64,000 nt of DNA from Streptomyces corallincola (GCF_019104725.1 NZ_JAHRXF010000028.1:1-64000), one strand, 5' to 3'. Positions 16,785-25,704 are shown, counted from the stretch's first letter. Translations and numbers: made by a program. Notes: generated by a model not told the origin, from the sequence alone.

Positions 16785-18818
16785 CTACCAGGTGTGGGTG
16801 ACGGTGACGGGAGCGGAGGCGTTGTACAGCTCCCCCACCGCGCGCAGTTCGAACCGTGCGGCACGCTCCCCGTCCGCCGGAAGCAGCCCGGCGACGTAGA
16901 ACGCCCGCTGGCCGGTGCCGCCGAGGAACCGCCGGGTGCCGTCGGGCAGTACGCGGTGCAGCTCGTAGTGGCGTACCGAGGCGCATCCGGCGTCCCAGGC
17001 GAACCGCAGGTCGCCGCCCGAGGCCGCGGTGATCCGCGGTGCCCGGGGCGCGGCGGGGACGGCGCCATTGTCGTGCACGGCGAGTCCGCCGAGCCGCCAG
17101 CGCACCGGCCCGCCGTCGGGCGCGGTCAGCCGGACGCCGAGGGCGCGGACGGTGCCGGACAGCCCGGTGAGCCGTACGGTCGTGGTCCGCCAGGTGCCGG
17201 AGGAGGCGACGGGCAGGAAGGTGTACGGCGGTGCGGCGCCCGGCGCGGCGGGTTCGCCGGTGGCGACGGCGATTTCGACGTTCACCGTGCCGCTGTCGGT
17301 GCGGTGGGTCAGCTCGACCACGGTGTTCCGGGTGAGCGGCAGCCGGGTGGCGTACAGGTCGAGGACGGCGGGCCGGTCGGGGCTGCCGTCCACGAGGACG
17401 CTGCTGCCGCCGCGCCAGGCGTCGGCGAAGTCGAGGGTGACGGCGGGCCGGGCGCCCTCGGTGCGGACGGTCCAGCGGCGGGCGGGCAGCCGGTCCTGGA
17501 GGCCGAGGTGGTTCCACGGGGTGTCGGAGGTGACGGTTCCCCTGTCGTACCAGCGCAGTCCGTGGCCGGTGTTGAAGACGGTGGCGAACGGCAGCGCGGT
17601 GACGGTGGAGCGGTCGGCGGACCAGACGGCCGGGGCGCGCCACGGGTCGGCGGGGTCGGGGCGGGCCGGGTCGAGGGAGCGGCCGGTCCAGAAGCGGTCG
17701 TCGGCGGCGTGGAAGTCGGCGGGGGTGCGCCGGTCGGCGGGGAGGTGGTTGCGGGTCCATTCGGGCCGGTAGAAGCCGACGGAGGCGGTGTGCGGGCTTC
17801 CGGTGGGGACGACGGCGTCCCAGTTGACGGAGGAGTCCGAGCCCCTCGACTCCACGTCCACGCCCGCCCACAGGTCGTAGCGGCCGCGGCCGAGCGCGTC
17901 GGCGCGGGCCGCGGAGGCGGCGAGGGTGCCAGTGCTCCAGCGGAAGTCCAGGAACATGCCGTCGGCGGTGCGGAAGAACGGCTCGTTGCGGTCGTTCAGC
18001 GCGCCCTGCCAGCTCACCGCGCCGTTCGTGGTCATAGCGTCGTACCAGGTGACGCGCTGGCCCCGCCCGGCGGCGAGGGTCTTCAGCTCGGTGAGGAAGC
18101 CGAGCATCGCGGTGCCCAGAGCGGTGTTGCCGCCACCGGTCTCGGCGTTGACGAACCAGCCGTCGAAGCCGTACGCGGCGGCGACCGCGACGAGTTGGGC
18201 GGCGAGCGGGTAGTGCCCGGCGTCGTCCTGCTGCACGAGGTCGCGGGTCCACTGGAGCTGGCCGCCGAACGCGGTGGGCGGCAGGAAGACGTTGCCGAGG
18301 ACGGGGACGCCGTGCCGGTGGGCGGCGTCCACGACCGGGGCGTTGGGGGCGAGGATCAGTCCCTCGCCGGAGGAGCCGCCCCAGAAGACGAGTTCGTCCA
18401 GGTGGCCCCAGTGCGTGAGGGCGTAGTAGTCGGCGGTGGCCGCCCCCTGGGAGGGGTTGGACGAGGTGGGCCCGAAGGAGACCAGGGCCTGGACGCGGGC
18501 CTGCCCGGCGCGGGCGGTGCCGTTGGCGGGGACCGGGGTGAAGCGGGCGGCGAGCGGGACGGACGCGGTGTTGAAGGCGAGGTCCGGGTCGTCGGCGGCG
18601 CTCCAGGTCTTCAGGCTCCGCCAGGTGATGCCGGCCCCCGGTGTTCCGGCGGGCAGGGTGTCGGGGTACCAGTAGGCGGCGTACGGCGCGGTGGCGGGGG
18701 CGAGCGGGCGGCGGCGGGTGGGGGTGGCCGGAGCGGCGGAGGCGGGGCCGGTGGGCAGGAGCGCGGCGGCGCCGGTGGCCGCGCCGGTGGCGAGGACGGC
18801 GCGTCGGGTGGGGTTCAC
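16785..18818 (-). CDS. GH85 endo-beta-N-acetylglucosaminidase, Tat-exported
   Basis: 677 residues. The N-terminus has a twin-Arg signal (NPTRRAVLATG, then Ala-rich, cleavage near SASAA). The catalytic barrel contains AYWYPDTLP, VSFGPTSSNPSQG, LDELVFWGGSSGEG and the diagnostic FDGWFVNAETGG, where N224 and E226 are the catalytic pair of GH85. C-terminal beta-sandwich and Fn3-like regions follow. The enzyme cuts between the two GlcNAc residues of N-linked glycan cores, typically high-mannose or hybrid, leaving one GlcNAc on the protein. Its start overlaps the stop of the preceding GH5-like gene by four bases (ATGA), so the two are coupled. This exported enzyme should supply the ABC importer of the same operon. 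Confidence 0.93.
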   Translation of the reverse strand: MNPTRRAVLATGAATGAAALLPTGPASAAPATPTRRRPLAPATAPYAAYWYPDTLPAGTPGAGITWRSLKTWSAADDPDLAFNTASVPLAARFTPVPANGTARAGQARVQALVSFGPTSSNPSQGAATADYYALTHWGHLDELVFWGGSSGEGLILAPNAPVVDAAHRHGVPVLGNVFLPPTAFGGQLQWTRDLVQQDDAGHYPLAAQLVAVAAAYGFDGWFVNAETGGGNTALGTAMLGFLTELKTLAAGRGQRVTWYDAMTTNGAVSWQGALNDRNEPFFRTADGMFLDFRWSTGTLAASAARADALGRGRYDLWAGVDVESRGSDSSVNWDAVVPTGSPHTASVGFYRPEWTRNHLPADRRTPADFHAADDRFWTGRSLDPARPDPADPWRAPAVWSADRSTVTALPFATVFNTGHGLRWYDRGTVTSDTPWNHLGLQDRLPARRWTVRTEGARPAVTLDFADAWRGGSSVLVDGSPDRPAVLDLYATRLPLTRNTVVELTHRTDSGTVNVEIAVATGEPAAPGAAPPYTFLPVASSGTWRTTTVRLTGLSGTVRALGVRLTAPDGGPVRWRLGGLAVHDNGAVPAAPRAPRITAASGGDLRFAWDAGCASVRHYELHRVLPDGTRRFLGGTGQRAFYVAGLLPADGERAARFELRAVGELYNASAPVTVTHTW

Positions 18819-20074
18819 GGGTACGTTCCTCCGAGTGGGGTGAGTACCTGGGCGGGGGTGACGACCTCGGTGATGCCGCGCGCGGCGAGGTGTTCCTTGT
18901 CGTCGGCGCGGGTGTCGAGGACGGCGGTGGGGCGGGCGCCGTCCGCGGTGAGCCGGAAGAAGGCGTCGAAGACGGGCCCGCCGGGCGCGCAGCGGGAGCG
19001 GTGCGCCGGGTCGGCGGGGACGGTGAGCGCGGTGGTGCGCGGGGCGGGCGCGGGGCGGGTGCCGCGGGCGGCGGCGGCCTCGGCGAGGACGCGGGCGGTG
19101 TCCTTGGGCCGCCGGTCACTGGTGAACAGGCCGAGCCCGTATTCGAGTTCGGGGAAGTCGGCGAGGCCGCGCGACACGTCGTGGGAGCACCACCAGGTGA
19201 TGCCCCACAGGTCGGGGCAGTCCAGGACATGGCGGACGGTGGCCTCGGTGAAGGCGGCGGCGTGCTCGGGCGGGACGAACGGCGCGGGGGCGCCGACCTC
19301 CTGGAGCCAGACCGGCCGGTGCGGTGCGTCCGCCCACGCCTTGCTCAGCTCGACCAGATACGCGGCGTGGTGCTCGACGGGCACGGAGGTCCGGCCGTGG
19401 CGCTGGGCGGTGCCGTTGAACACCCAGGAGTGCACGGCGGTGACGTCCCCGAGCCGTGCGGAGTGCGCGGGGGTGAACGGCTGGTCGTCCTGGTACCAGG
19501 CGGCGTCGTACGAGGCGTGCAGACGCAGCTTGCCGGGGGCGCCCTCGGCGCAGGCGTCGAGCATCCGGGTGAGCCAGCGCCCGGCGTCCTCGGGGCTCAC
19601 CGGGTCGGGGTCGGGGTGCGGGGCGGAGGCGAACTGGTTGACCTCGTTGCCGACGGTCATGCCGATGAAGTGCGGGCGGTCCGCGAGCGCGGCGGCCAGT
19701 GTGCGCAGGTAGGCGGCCTGGCCGTCCAGCACGCCGGGGTCGGTGAAGAGGTTGCGCCGGTGCCAGGTGCGGGTCCAGGCGGGCAGGAAGTCGAAGCTGC
19801 TCAGGTGCCCCTGGAGACCGTCCACGTTGACGTCCAGGCCGCGTTCGGCGGCGGCGTCCGCGAGCGCGACGAGCTGTTCCACGGCGCGGGGGCGGATCAG
19901 GGTGCGGTTGGGCTGGAAGTACGGCCAGAGCGGGAAGACGCGGACATGGTCGAGGCCGAGGGCTGCGATGGAGTCGAGGTCGGCGCGGACGGCGTCCAGG
20001 TCGAAGTCCAGCCAGTGGTGGAACCACCCTTCGCTCGGGGTGTAGTTGACGCCGAGGCGCACGGCAGGGGGCAT
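18815..20074 (-). CDS. GH5-like (clan GH-A) glycoside hydrolase, possible beta-mannosidase
   Basis: 419 residues without a signal peptide, so cytoplasmic. A TIM-barrel of clan GH-A is visible: GVNYTPSEGWFHHW at the start, DHVRVFPLWPYFQP, then acid/base E144 in TVGNEVNQ and nucleophile E259 in WLQEVGAP. A C-terminal region (about 345-419) is a smaller accessory part. The substrate is not decided by sequence. The operon contains GH85 and GH38 enzymes, so the missing step would be cleavage of the Man-beta-1,4-GlcNAc core, and a beta-mannosidase role is a reasonable inference. It lies 49 bases after the permease gene and overlaps the GH85 gene. Confidence 0.82.
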   Translation of the reverse strand: MPPAVRLGVNYTPSEGWFHHWLDFDLDAVRADLDSIAALGLDHVRVFPLWPYFQPNRTLIRPRAVEQLVALADAAAERGLDVNVDGLQGHLSSFDFLPAWTRTWHRRNLFTDPGVLDGQAAYLRTLAAALADRPHFIGMTVGNEVNQFASAPHPDPDPVSPEDAGRWLTRMLDACAEGAPGKLRLHASYDAAWYQDDQPFTPAHSARLGDVTAVHSWVFNGTAQRHGRTSVPVEHHAAYLVELSKAWADAPHRPVWLQEVGAPAPFVPPEHAAAFTEATVRHVLDCPDLWGITWWCSHDVSRGLADFPELEYGLGLFTSDRRPKDTARVLAEAAAARGTRPAPAPRTTALTVPADPAHRSRCAPGGPVFDAFFRLTADGARPTAVLDTRADDKEHLAARGITEVVTPAQVLTPLGGTYP

Positions 20075-20123
20075 GGGTGTCCTTGCTGCTCATGGGGGTG
20101 GGAGGGCGTGCCGCCGCGGCGGG

Positions 20124-21047
20124 TCACCCCTTGACGGCGCCCTCGCCGACCCCGCGGAAGAAGTACCGCTGGAGGCAGGCGAACAGGGCGATGAGCGGGG
20201 CGACGGCGACGACGGTCCCGGCGGCGACCAGGCGTTCGTCGTTGGCGAAGGTGCCGTGCAGGTAGTTGAGGCCGATGGTGAGGGTGAACCGGGAGGGGTC
20301 GCTGAGCACGATCAGCGGCCACAGGAAGTCGTCCCAGGCACCCATGAAGGAGAAGATCGCCACCACCGCGAGAGTGCCTCTGACGGCGGGCAGCGCGATC
20401 CGGGTGAAGCGCTGCCAGGCGTTGGCGCCGTCCACCCGGGCTGCTTCCTCGATCTCGTAGGGGAGGTTGCGGAACGCGTTGCGCATCAGCAGGACGTTCA
20501 TCGCGCCGACCGAGCCGGGCAGCACCACGCCCACCAGGGTGTTGTTCAGGCCGAGTTCGCGCATGGTGGTGAACTGGGCGATGAAGATGCCCTCCACCGG
20601 TACGAGCATCGCCAGCACGAACACGAGGGTGGCGGCGCGGCGGCCGGGGTAGCGCAGCCGGGCCAGCGCGTATCCGGCGAGGGCGGAGCCGACGCAGTTG
20701 GTGACGACGCTCGCGCCCGCCACCTTCAGGGAGTTGAGGGCGTAGTCCCAGACGGGCACGGTGTCCGCGACCCGTTCGTAGTTGCGCAGGGTGGGGTGGC
20801 GGGGCAGGAAGGACGGCGGGGAGCCGTAGATGTCCTCGGTGGGGCTCTTGAGCGAGGTGGAGAGCTGCCAGAGGAACGGGCCGACGGTCAGGGCGAGCAC
20901 GATCAGCAACAGCAGGTAGCGCAGGACGAGTTCGGCGGGGCGGACGCGGCGGCCCCCGGTGTCGGTGATTCGGCGCCGCCGGGCGGCGGGCGGTTCGGCG
21001 GGGGGCCGGGTGCCGGGGCGGTGGGACGGCCGGTCGAGGACGCTCAT
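20124..21047 (-). CDS. carbohydrate ABC transporter permease (MalG/AraQ type)
   Basis: 307 residues from ATG 21047, preceded by a GGAGGA; its start overlaps the stop of the MalF-type gene by four bases. A Pro/Arg-rich cytoplasmic tail (1-40) is followed by six membrane segments. The EAA loop that contacts the ATPase is EEAARVDGANAWQRF, about 100 residues from the C-terminus. It forms the inner-membrane channel with the 21044-22006 product for sugar taken from the lipoprotein at 22013. No ATPase gene is in the operon; streptomycetes usually share one MsiK-type ATPase among such importers. Confidence 0.93.
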   Translation of the reverse strand: MSVLDRPSHRPGTRPPAEPPAARRRRITDTGGRRVRPAELVLRYLLLLIVLALTVGPFLWQLSTSLKSPTEDIYGSPPSFLPRHPTLRNYERVADTVPVWDYALNSLKVAGASVVTNCVGSALAGYALARLRYPGRRAATLVFVLAMLVPVEGIFIAQFTTMRELGLNNTLVGVVLPGSVGAMNVLLMRNAFRNLPYEIEEAARVDGANAWQRFTRIALPAVRGTLAVVAIFSFMGAWDDFLWPLIVLSDPSRFTLTIGLNYLHGTFANDERLVAAGTVVAVAPLIALFACLQRYFFRGVGEGAVKG

Positions 21048-22006
21048 GTCTCCTCCCGGCGGTCGGCGCGCAGCACGAGCAGCATCAGCGCGACGGTGAC
21101 GGCGAACACGACGACGGAGAGGGCGGAGGCGTAGCCGACGCGGCCGGTCAGCCCGGTGCCGGTGCGCTGGACCAGCATGACGAGGGTGGTGTCCTCGCCC
21201 GCCGGTCCGCCGCTCGGCCCGGCCATCAGATACACCTCGGAGAACACCTTGAACGCGGCGACCGAGGAGAGCGCGGCGACCAGCACCATCGTGGACCGCA
21301 CGGCGGGCACGGTGACGGAGAGAAACCGGCGCACGGGTCCGGCGCCGTCCACGGCGGCGGCCTCGTGTAGTTCGCGGGGCACGTTCGCCAGCGCGGCGAG
21401 ATAGATGATCATGTAGTAGCCGAGGCCCTTCCACACGGTCACCGCCATCGCGCTGAGCAGCAGCAGCCACGGGTCGCTGAGGAACCCGACCCGGCCCGCC
21501 CCGGCCGCCTCCAGCAGCGAGTTGACCAGGCCCCGTTCGTCCAGCAGCCACACCCAGATCAGCCCGACGACCACGACCGAGGCGACGACCGGGGTGTAGA
21601 ACGCGGACCGGAAGAAGGCGACGCCGGGGATGTGCCGCCGCACCAGCAGGGCGAGCAGCAGGGGCAGCACGACCAGCGCGGGGACGACCCCGACGACGTA
21701 GAGGACGCTGTTGCGCAGGCCGGTCCAGAACATGTCGTCGTGCAGCAGCTCGCGGTAGTTGGCGAGTCCGACGAACCGGCCGGGGAGCAGGACCCGCCGG
21801 TCGGTAAGGGAGTTCACCAGGGTCGAGACGAACGGGTAGAGCGCGAACCCGCCCGCGATCAGCAGTCCGGGTGCGGCGAACAGCCAGGGACTGGTGGGCA
21901 GTTGACGCCGGATGCCGGGGGCGCGCCGGGCGGCGGGTACGACGCGCGGGGTGGGCGGGACGCGTGGGGCGGGCGGCGGTGCGGGGACCGGGGCGGGGGC
22001 GGTCAT
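21044..22006 (-). CDS. carbohydrate ABC transporter permease (MalF/UgpA type)
   Basis: 320 residues. A long Pro/Ala-rich cytoplasmic leader (about 1-40) precedes six membrane segments; the second transmembrane region begins near ELLHDDMFWTGLRNSVLYVVG. The EAA motif is HEAAAVDGAGPVRRF. It pairs with the MalG-type permease encoded next. The gap to the binding-protein gene upstream is only six bases, so all three transport genes are cotranscribed. Confidence 0.93.
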   Translation of the reverse strand: MTAPAPVPAPPPAPRVPPTPRVVPAARRAPGIRRQLPTSPWLFAAPGLLIAGGFALYPFVSTLVNSLTDRRVLLPGRFVGLANYRELLHDDMFWTGLRNSVLYVVGVVPALVVLPLLLALLVRRHIPGVAFFRSAFYTPVVASVVVVGLIWVWLLDERGLVNSLLEAAGAGRVGFLSDPWLLLLSAMAVTVWKGLGYYMIIYLAALANVPRELHEAAAVDGAGPVRRFLSVTVPAVRSTMVLVAALSSVAAFKVFSEVYLMAGPSGGPAGEDTTLVMLVQRTGTGLTGRVGYASALSVVVFAVTVALMLLVLRADRREET

Positions 22007-22012
22007 CCGGGG

Positions 22013-23308
22013 TCAGCCCTGCTGCTTCAGCAGCGTGTCGCACTCCCGGACGGCGTTGTCGAGCGCGGCCTCGGGACTCTCCTTGCCCTGGAGCGCCTTG
22101 GCGACCTGGTTGCGCAGTGCGGTCTTCATCTGCTCGCTGAACAGCACGGGGGTGTAATTGACCGCTGTCTTCAGGGACTTGGCGGCGGCGACACGCACCC
22201 GTGTCTCGTCGCTGCCGTCATCCTCGGTGAAGTACGGGTCGTCCAGGGAACCGGCGGTGCTGGGGAAGATGGCGACCTGCTTGGCGAACGCCATCTGGTT
22301 GCTCGCGTCGGTGACGAAGTGGGCGAAGGCGACGGCCGCCGGGGTGTGCCGGGTCCGGGAGTTGACCATGACGCCCATGACGTACATGTTGGCGTGCCCG
22401 GTGCTGGTGATCTGGTCGGTGATGCCGATGTTCCGGTAGAGGCTCGGCGCCTGCTTCTTGAAGTTGCCGAGGTCCAGGGCGCTGCCGGGGTTCATGGCGA
22501 CGGCTCCGGTGAGGAACTTCTTGCCGGTGGACTCGGGGGTGGCGGTGAGCGCCTGCGGGTCGAGCGCCTTCGCGTCGTACAACTGCTTGTACTTGGTGAG
22601 GAGTTCGACGCCCTTGGGGTCGTTGAAGGCGAAGCCGTCGCCCGCCTTGTTCATCAGGGGGACGCCGTAGCGGCCGAAGTCCTCGACGGTGGGGACGTTG
22701 GCGAGGGTGGCGACCTTGCCGCCGCTGCGCTCGGCCATGCGCAGCGCGTCGGAGAACAGGTCGTCGTAGGTCTTCGGGGGTGCGTCGGGGTCGAGCCCGG
22801 CCTTCTTGAACAGGGACTTGTTGTAGAACAGCGGGCCGGTGTTCAGGTACCAGGGGAAGGCGTACGTGCCGTGCCGTCCGGGGACCTCGTGGCTCGCCCA
22901 GGCACCGGCCAGATACTCGGACCTGTACTGTCCGGCGGCCTTGTCGAGATCGAGGGCGAGTCCCGCCCCCGCGAGCGGGGCGACGAGGTCCGGGGAGACG
23001 TTGACGACGTCGGGCAGGGTGCCTCCGGCCGCGTCGGCGCTGATCTTGTCGGCGTATCCCTCGGCGGGCTGGTCGATCCATTTCACGTGCGTGCCGGGGT
23101 ACTTCTTCTCGAAGTCGGCGACGACCTTCTCGAAATACGGCGTGAAGTTGGCGCGCAGGTTCCAGGTCTGGAAGGTGATCTCGCCCTCGGGCTTGCCGGA
23201 GGCGTCGGAACCACCGGCGCCGCCGCCGTCACCGCCCGAGCCGCAGGCGCTCAGCGGCAGGAGGAGGGCGACGGCTGCGGTGGTGAGGATGGCGCGGGAG
23301 ATACGCAC
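22013..23308 (-). CDS. sugar-binding lipoprotein of an ABC importer
   Basis: 431 residues. The signal peptide ends in a lipobox LSAC with lipidated C22, followed by a Gly/Ser/Asp linker. The mature part has the two-lobe extracellular solute-binding fold (family 1): EITFQTWNLRANFTPYFEK, PEGYADKISADAAGG, FPWYLNTGPLFYNKSLF, AVAFAHFVTDASNQMAFAK. It is the first gene of the operon, so its level probably sets uptake of the oligosaccharide. From the linked enzymes the likely ligand is a mannose-rich glycan released by GH85; the sequence alone only supports an oligosaccharide. Confidence 0.93.
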   Translation of the reverse strand: MRISRAILTTAAVALLLPLSACGSGGDGGGAGGSDASGKPEGEITFQTWNLRANFTPYFEKVVADFEKKYPGTHVKWIDQPAEGYADKISADAAGGTLPDVVNVSPDLVAPLAGAGLALDLDKAAGQYRSEYLAGAWASHEVPGRHGTYAFPWYLNTGPLFYNKSLFKKAGLDPDAPPKTYDDLFSDALRMAERSGGKVATLANVPTVEDFGRYGVPLMNKAGDGFAFNDPKGVELLTKYKQLYDAKALDPQALTATPESTGKKFLTGAVAMNPGSALDLGNFKKQAPSLYRNIGITDQITSTGHANMYVMGVMVNSRTRHTPAAVAFAHFVTDASNQMAFAKQVAIFPSTAGSLDDPYFTEDDGSDETRVRVAAAKSLKTAVNYTPVLFSEQMKTALRNQVAKALQGKESPEAALDNAVRECDTLLKQQG

Positions 23309-23402
23309 GGCGACGGGCTCCTCTGGGGCGGGGGGATGTGACCGAAGGTGCCGCGGCAGACTTTCGCAACGCTTTTCGGGGCCGTCAATGGATACGGCGC
23401 GG

Positions 23403-23415
23403 CTAAAGTCATTAG
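23403..23415. promoter_or_regulatory. LacI-type operator, site 1 (half-conserved)
   Basis: CTAAAGTCATTAG, a 13-base near-palindrome with CTAA/TTAG ends. It matches the two 14-base sites downstream except for one missing central base, and shares the 3' flank GTGACCGG type with them. It lies 95 bases upstream of the binding-protein start on the minus strand and is the site closest to that operon. Confidence 0.55.
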
Positions 23416-23478
23416 TGACCGGATCACGCCCCGAACTCGCAGGTGGGAAAGGTGAGTCCGGCCTCTTGTGGCCGGTCG

Positions 23479-23516
23479 CTAATGCGCTTTAGGGTGCGAG
23501 CGCTGAAGCGCATTAG
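23479..23516. promoter_or_regulatory. LacI-type operators, sites 2 and 3 (inverted pair)
   Basis: Site 2 is CTAATGCGCTTTAG (23479-23492) and site 3 is CTGAAGCGCATTAG (23503-23516). Each is a near-palindrome with a central GCGC, as LacI-family operators usually have a central CG. Site 2 in reverse complement matches site 3 at 13 of 14 bases, so they form an inverted pair with an 11-base perfect outer repeat. They lie 68-105 bases before the lacI start and 170 bases or more from the operon start. They probably bind the divergently encoded regulator for joint repression of operon and autoregulation. Confidence 0.65.
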
Positions 23517-23583
23517 TGATCGTGCACGCGGAAAGCGGGGGGCCGGGTTGCCGGAGCGGCGTTCGCCCGCGCGCCGGGCGACG

Positions 23584-24594
23584 ATGAAGGACATCGCGCG
23601 CCGGGCCGGGGTCTCGGAGAGCGCGGTGTCGTTCGCGCTGAACGGGCGTCCCGGTGTCTCCGAGGCGACCCGCGCGCGGGTGCGCCGGGTCGCGGAGCAG
23701 CTCGGCTGGCGGCCCAGTACGGCGGCCCGCGCGCTGTCCGGCGAGGGCGCGGCGACGGTCGGTTTCGTGCTGGCCCGGCCCGCCGACACGCTCGGCGTCG
23801 AGTCGTTCTTCCTGCAACTCGTCTCCGGCATCCAGGAGGTGCTGGCCGAACGCCATCTCGGGCTGCTGTTCCAGGTGGCCCCGGACGTGGCCGACGAGTG
23901 CGCGGTCTACCGCCGGTGGTGGGCGGAGCACCGGGTGGACGGCGTGCTGGTGGTGGACCCGCGCGCGGACGATCCGCGCCCCGGTCTGCTGGACGAACTG
24001 GGCCTGCCCGCCGTGGTGATCGGCGGCGCGCCGGACGTGCGGCATCCGGGGCTGTCCACGGTGTGGGCGGACGACGCGGGCGCTATGGCGTCGGTGGTGG
24101 ACGAGCTGACGGCGCTGGGGCACCGGCGGATCGTGCACATCGCGGGGCTGCCGGGGCTGGCGCACACCCGGCGGCGGATCAGCACGCTGCGCGCGGAGGC
24201 GGAGCGGCGCGGGCTGACCGGGGTGCGGTCGGTGCCGACGGACTACTCCGACGCCGAGGGCGCGGCGGTGACCCGGCGGGTGCTGGGCGGTTCCCCGCCG
24301 CCGACCGCGCTGATCTACGACAACGACGTGATGGCGCTGGCCGGTCTCGCGGCGGCGGCCGACCTCGGTTTCCGGGTGCCGCAGGACGTGTCGCTGGTGT
24401 CCTGGGAGGACTCGGCGCTGTGCCGTCTGGTCAGTCCCCGGCTGTCGGCGCTGTCGCGGGACAGCGCCGGGTTCGGGCGGACGGCGGCCCGTGAGCTGCT
24501 GGCGCTGCTGGACGGCGCCCCGGCCCGCGCGGTGGGCGTACCGGTGCCCCGGCTCACCGGCCGGGGCAGCACGGGGGTGGCACGCCCGGAGTGA
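23584..24594 (+). CDS. LacI-family transcriptional repressor
   Basis: 336 residues from ATG 23584, where the HTH begins: MKDIARRAGVSESAVSFALN, the standard LacI-family start. The open frame extends upstream through the operator sites, so earlier starts are unlikely. The hinge helix lies near STAARALSGEG. The periplasmic-binding-protein-like effector domain (about 60-330) contains GFVLARPADTLGVESFF, VDGVLVVDPRADDPRP, GHRRIVHIAG and LIYDNDVMALAGLAAAADLG. It is divergent from the N-glycan operon and likely represses it until a mannose-containing sugar binds. Convergent with nadE, 50 bases apart. Confidence 0.92.
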   Translation: MKDIARRAGVSESAVSFALNGRPGVSEATRARVRRVAEQLGWRPSTAARALSGEGAATVGFVLARPADTLGVESFFLQLVSGIQEVLAERHLGLLFQVAPDVADECAVYRRWWAEHRVDGVLVVDPRADDPRPGLLDELGLPAVVIGGAPDVRHPGLSTVWADDAGAMASVVDELTALGHRRIVHIAGLPGLAHTRRRISTLRAEAERRGLTGVRSVPTDYSDAEGAAVTRRVLGGSPPPTALIYDNDVMALAGLAAAADLGFRVPQDVSLVSWEDSALCRLVSPRLSALSRDSAGFGRTAARELLALLDGAPARAVGVPVPRLTGRGSTGVARPE

Positions 24595-24644
24595 ACCGCG
24601 GGCGTGGTGCGGGGTGTCGCGTCCGGCGGGTGGGCGTGCCGGGC

Positions 24645-25481
24645 TCAGGGGGCGATCGGGAGCTGCCGCTTGTGCTCGGTGAGGTGGTAGCGGCGCAGGA
24701 TGATGTCGAAGGTCTCCGGGGTGACCGGGCGGCCCTCCAGGAAGTCGTCGATGTCGTCGTAGGTGACGCCGAGCGCGTCCTCGTCGGCTTTGCCGGGGTT
24801 CAGCGTCTCCAGGTCGGCGGTGGGCGTCTTGCCGACCAGGGCCTCGGGGGCGCCGAGTTCCCGGGCCAGGGCGCGCACCCGACGCTTGGTCAGCCCGGTC
24901 AGCGGCACCACGTCGGCGGCGCCGTCGCCGAACTTGGTGAAGAACCCGGAGACCGCCTCGGCCGCGTGGTCGGTGCCGACGACCAGGCCCTGGTGGGCAC
25001 CGGCCACCGCGTACTGGGCGATCATCCGCTGCCGTGCCTTGATGTTGCCGTGCACGAAGTCCTGGTGGAAGGGGTCGCGGAAGACGGCCCCGGCCTCCAG
25101 CAGCGACTGGAGCACGGCGTCCCCGGCGGGGCGCACGTCCACGGTCAGCACCTGGTCGGCGCGGATGAAGTCCAGGGCGAGCCGGGCATCGTGCTCGTCG
25201 GCCTGGACTCCGTAGGGCAGCCGCATCGCGTAGAAGGTCGCGTCCTGGCCCGCGGCGCGGACCCGTTCGACGGCGAGCTGGCAGAGGCGGCCGGTGGTGG
25301 TGGAGTCCACACCGCCGCTGATGCCGAGCACCAGCGCGCGCGTCCCGGAGCCGGTCAGCCGCTCGGCGAGGAACGCGGTACGGCGCTCGATCTCCTCCCG
25401 CGCGTCGAACGACTCGGCCACCTGGAGTTCGGCGGCGATCTTCCGCTGCTGGGCCAGGGACGGGGAGACCGCGTCGGTCAT
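24645..25481 (-). CDS. nadE: ammonia-dependent NAD synthetase
   Basis: 278 residues from ATG 25481 with an AAGGAG nearby, close to the 275 residues of the E. coli enzyme. The PP-loop of N-type ATP pyrophosphatases is SGGVDS at 55-60. Other hallmarks: MRLPYGVQADEHDA, NIKARQRMIAQYA, GTDHAAEAVSGFFTKFGDGAAD, LTGLTKRRVRALARELGAP and KTPTADL. No N-terminal nitrilase domain is present, so it uses free ammonia rather than glutamine. It converts nicotinic acid adenine dinucleotide to NAD. Divergent from the amidase gene. Confidence 0.96.
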   Translation of the reverse strand: MTDAVSPSLAQQRKIAAELQVAESFDAREEIERRTAFLAERLTGSGTRALVLGISGGVDSTTTGRLCQLAVERVRAAGQDATFYAMRLPYGVQADEHDARLALDFIRADQVLTVDVRPAGDAVLQSLLEAGAVFRDPFHQDFVHGNIKARQRMIAQYAVAGAHQGLVVGTDHAAEAVSGFFTKFGDGAADVVPLTGLTKRRVRALARELGAPEALVGKTPTADLETLNPGKADEDALGVTYDDIDDFLEGRPVTPETFDIILRRYHLTEHKRQLPIAP

Positions 25482-25704
25482 GGGGCGCTCCTTGCTACGG
25501 GGACTGCGGGACTGCGGTGCGGGCCCCGGCGACGGCGGCGGGAGACCCGATGCACGCACCCTACGTGGCGGGCCCGCACCCCGGTCTCCCCCGGTCCGGC
25601 GTGCGAGGACCCCTCGACGGGTCGCCCGTGAGGAGGCAGAGTTCGGGGTCCGTGCCGGTGGACGGCCGGACGGAACAACCGACGTACCGATGAGGGGAGT
25701 TGCC

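Noticed and set aside
13613..16801. 1062-codon open frame on the plus strand
   Set aside because: Antisense shadow of the GH38 alpha-mannosidase, which has all its catalytic motifs. No ribosome binding site and no recognisable domain.
23443..23583. Upstream ATG/TTG starts for the LacI regulator
   Set aside because: They would place the operator palindromes inside the coding region and add a basic tail before the HTH. The family start MKDIARRAG at 23584 is preferred.
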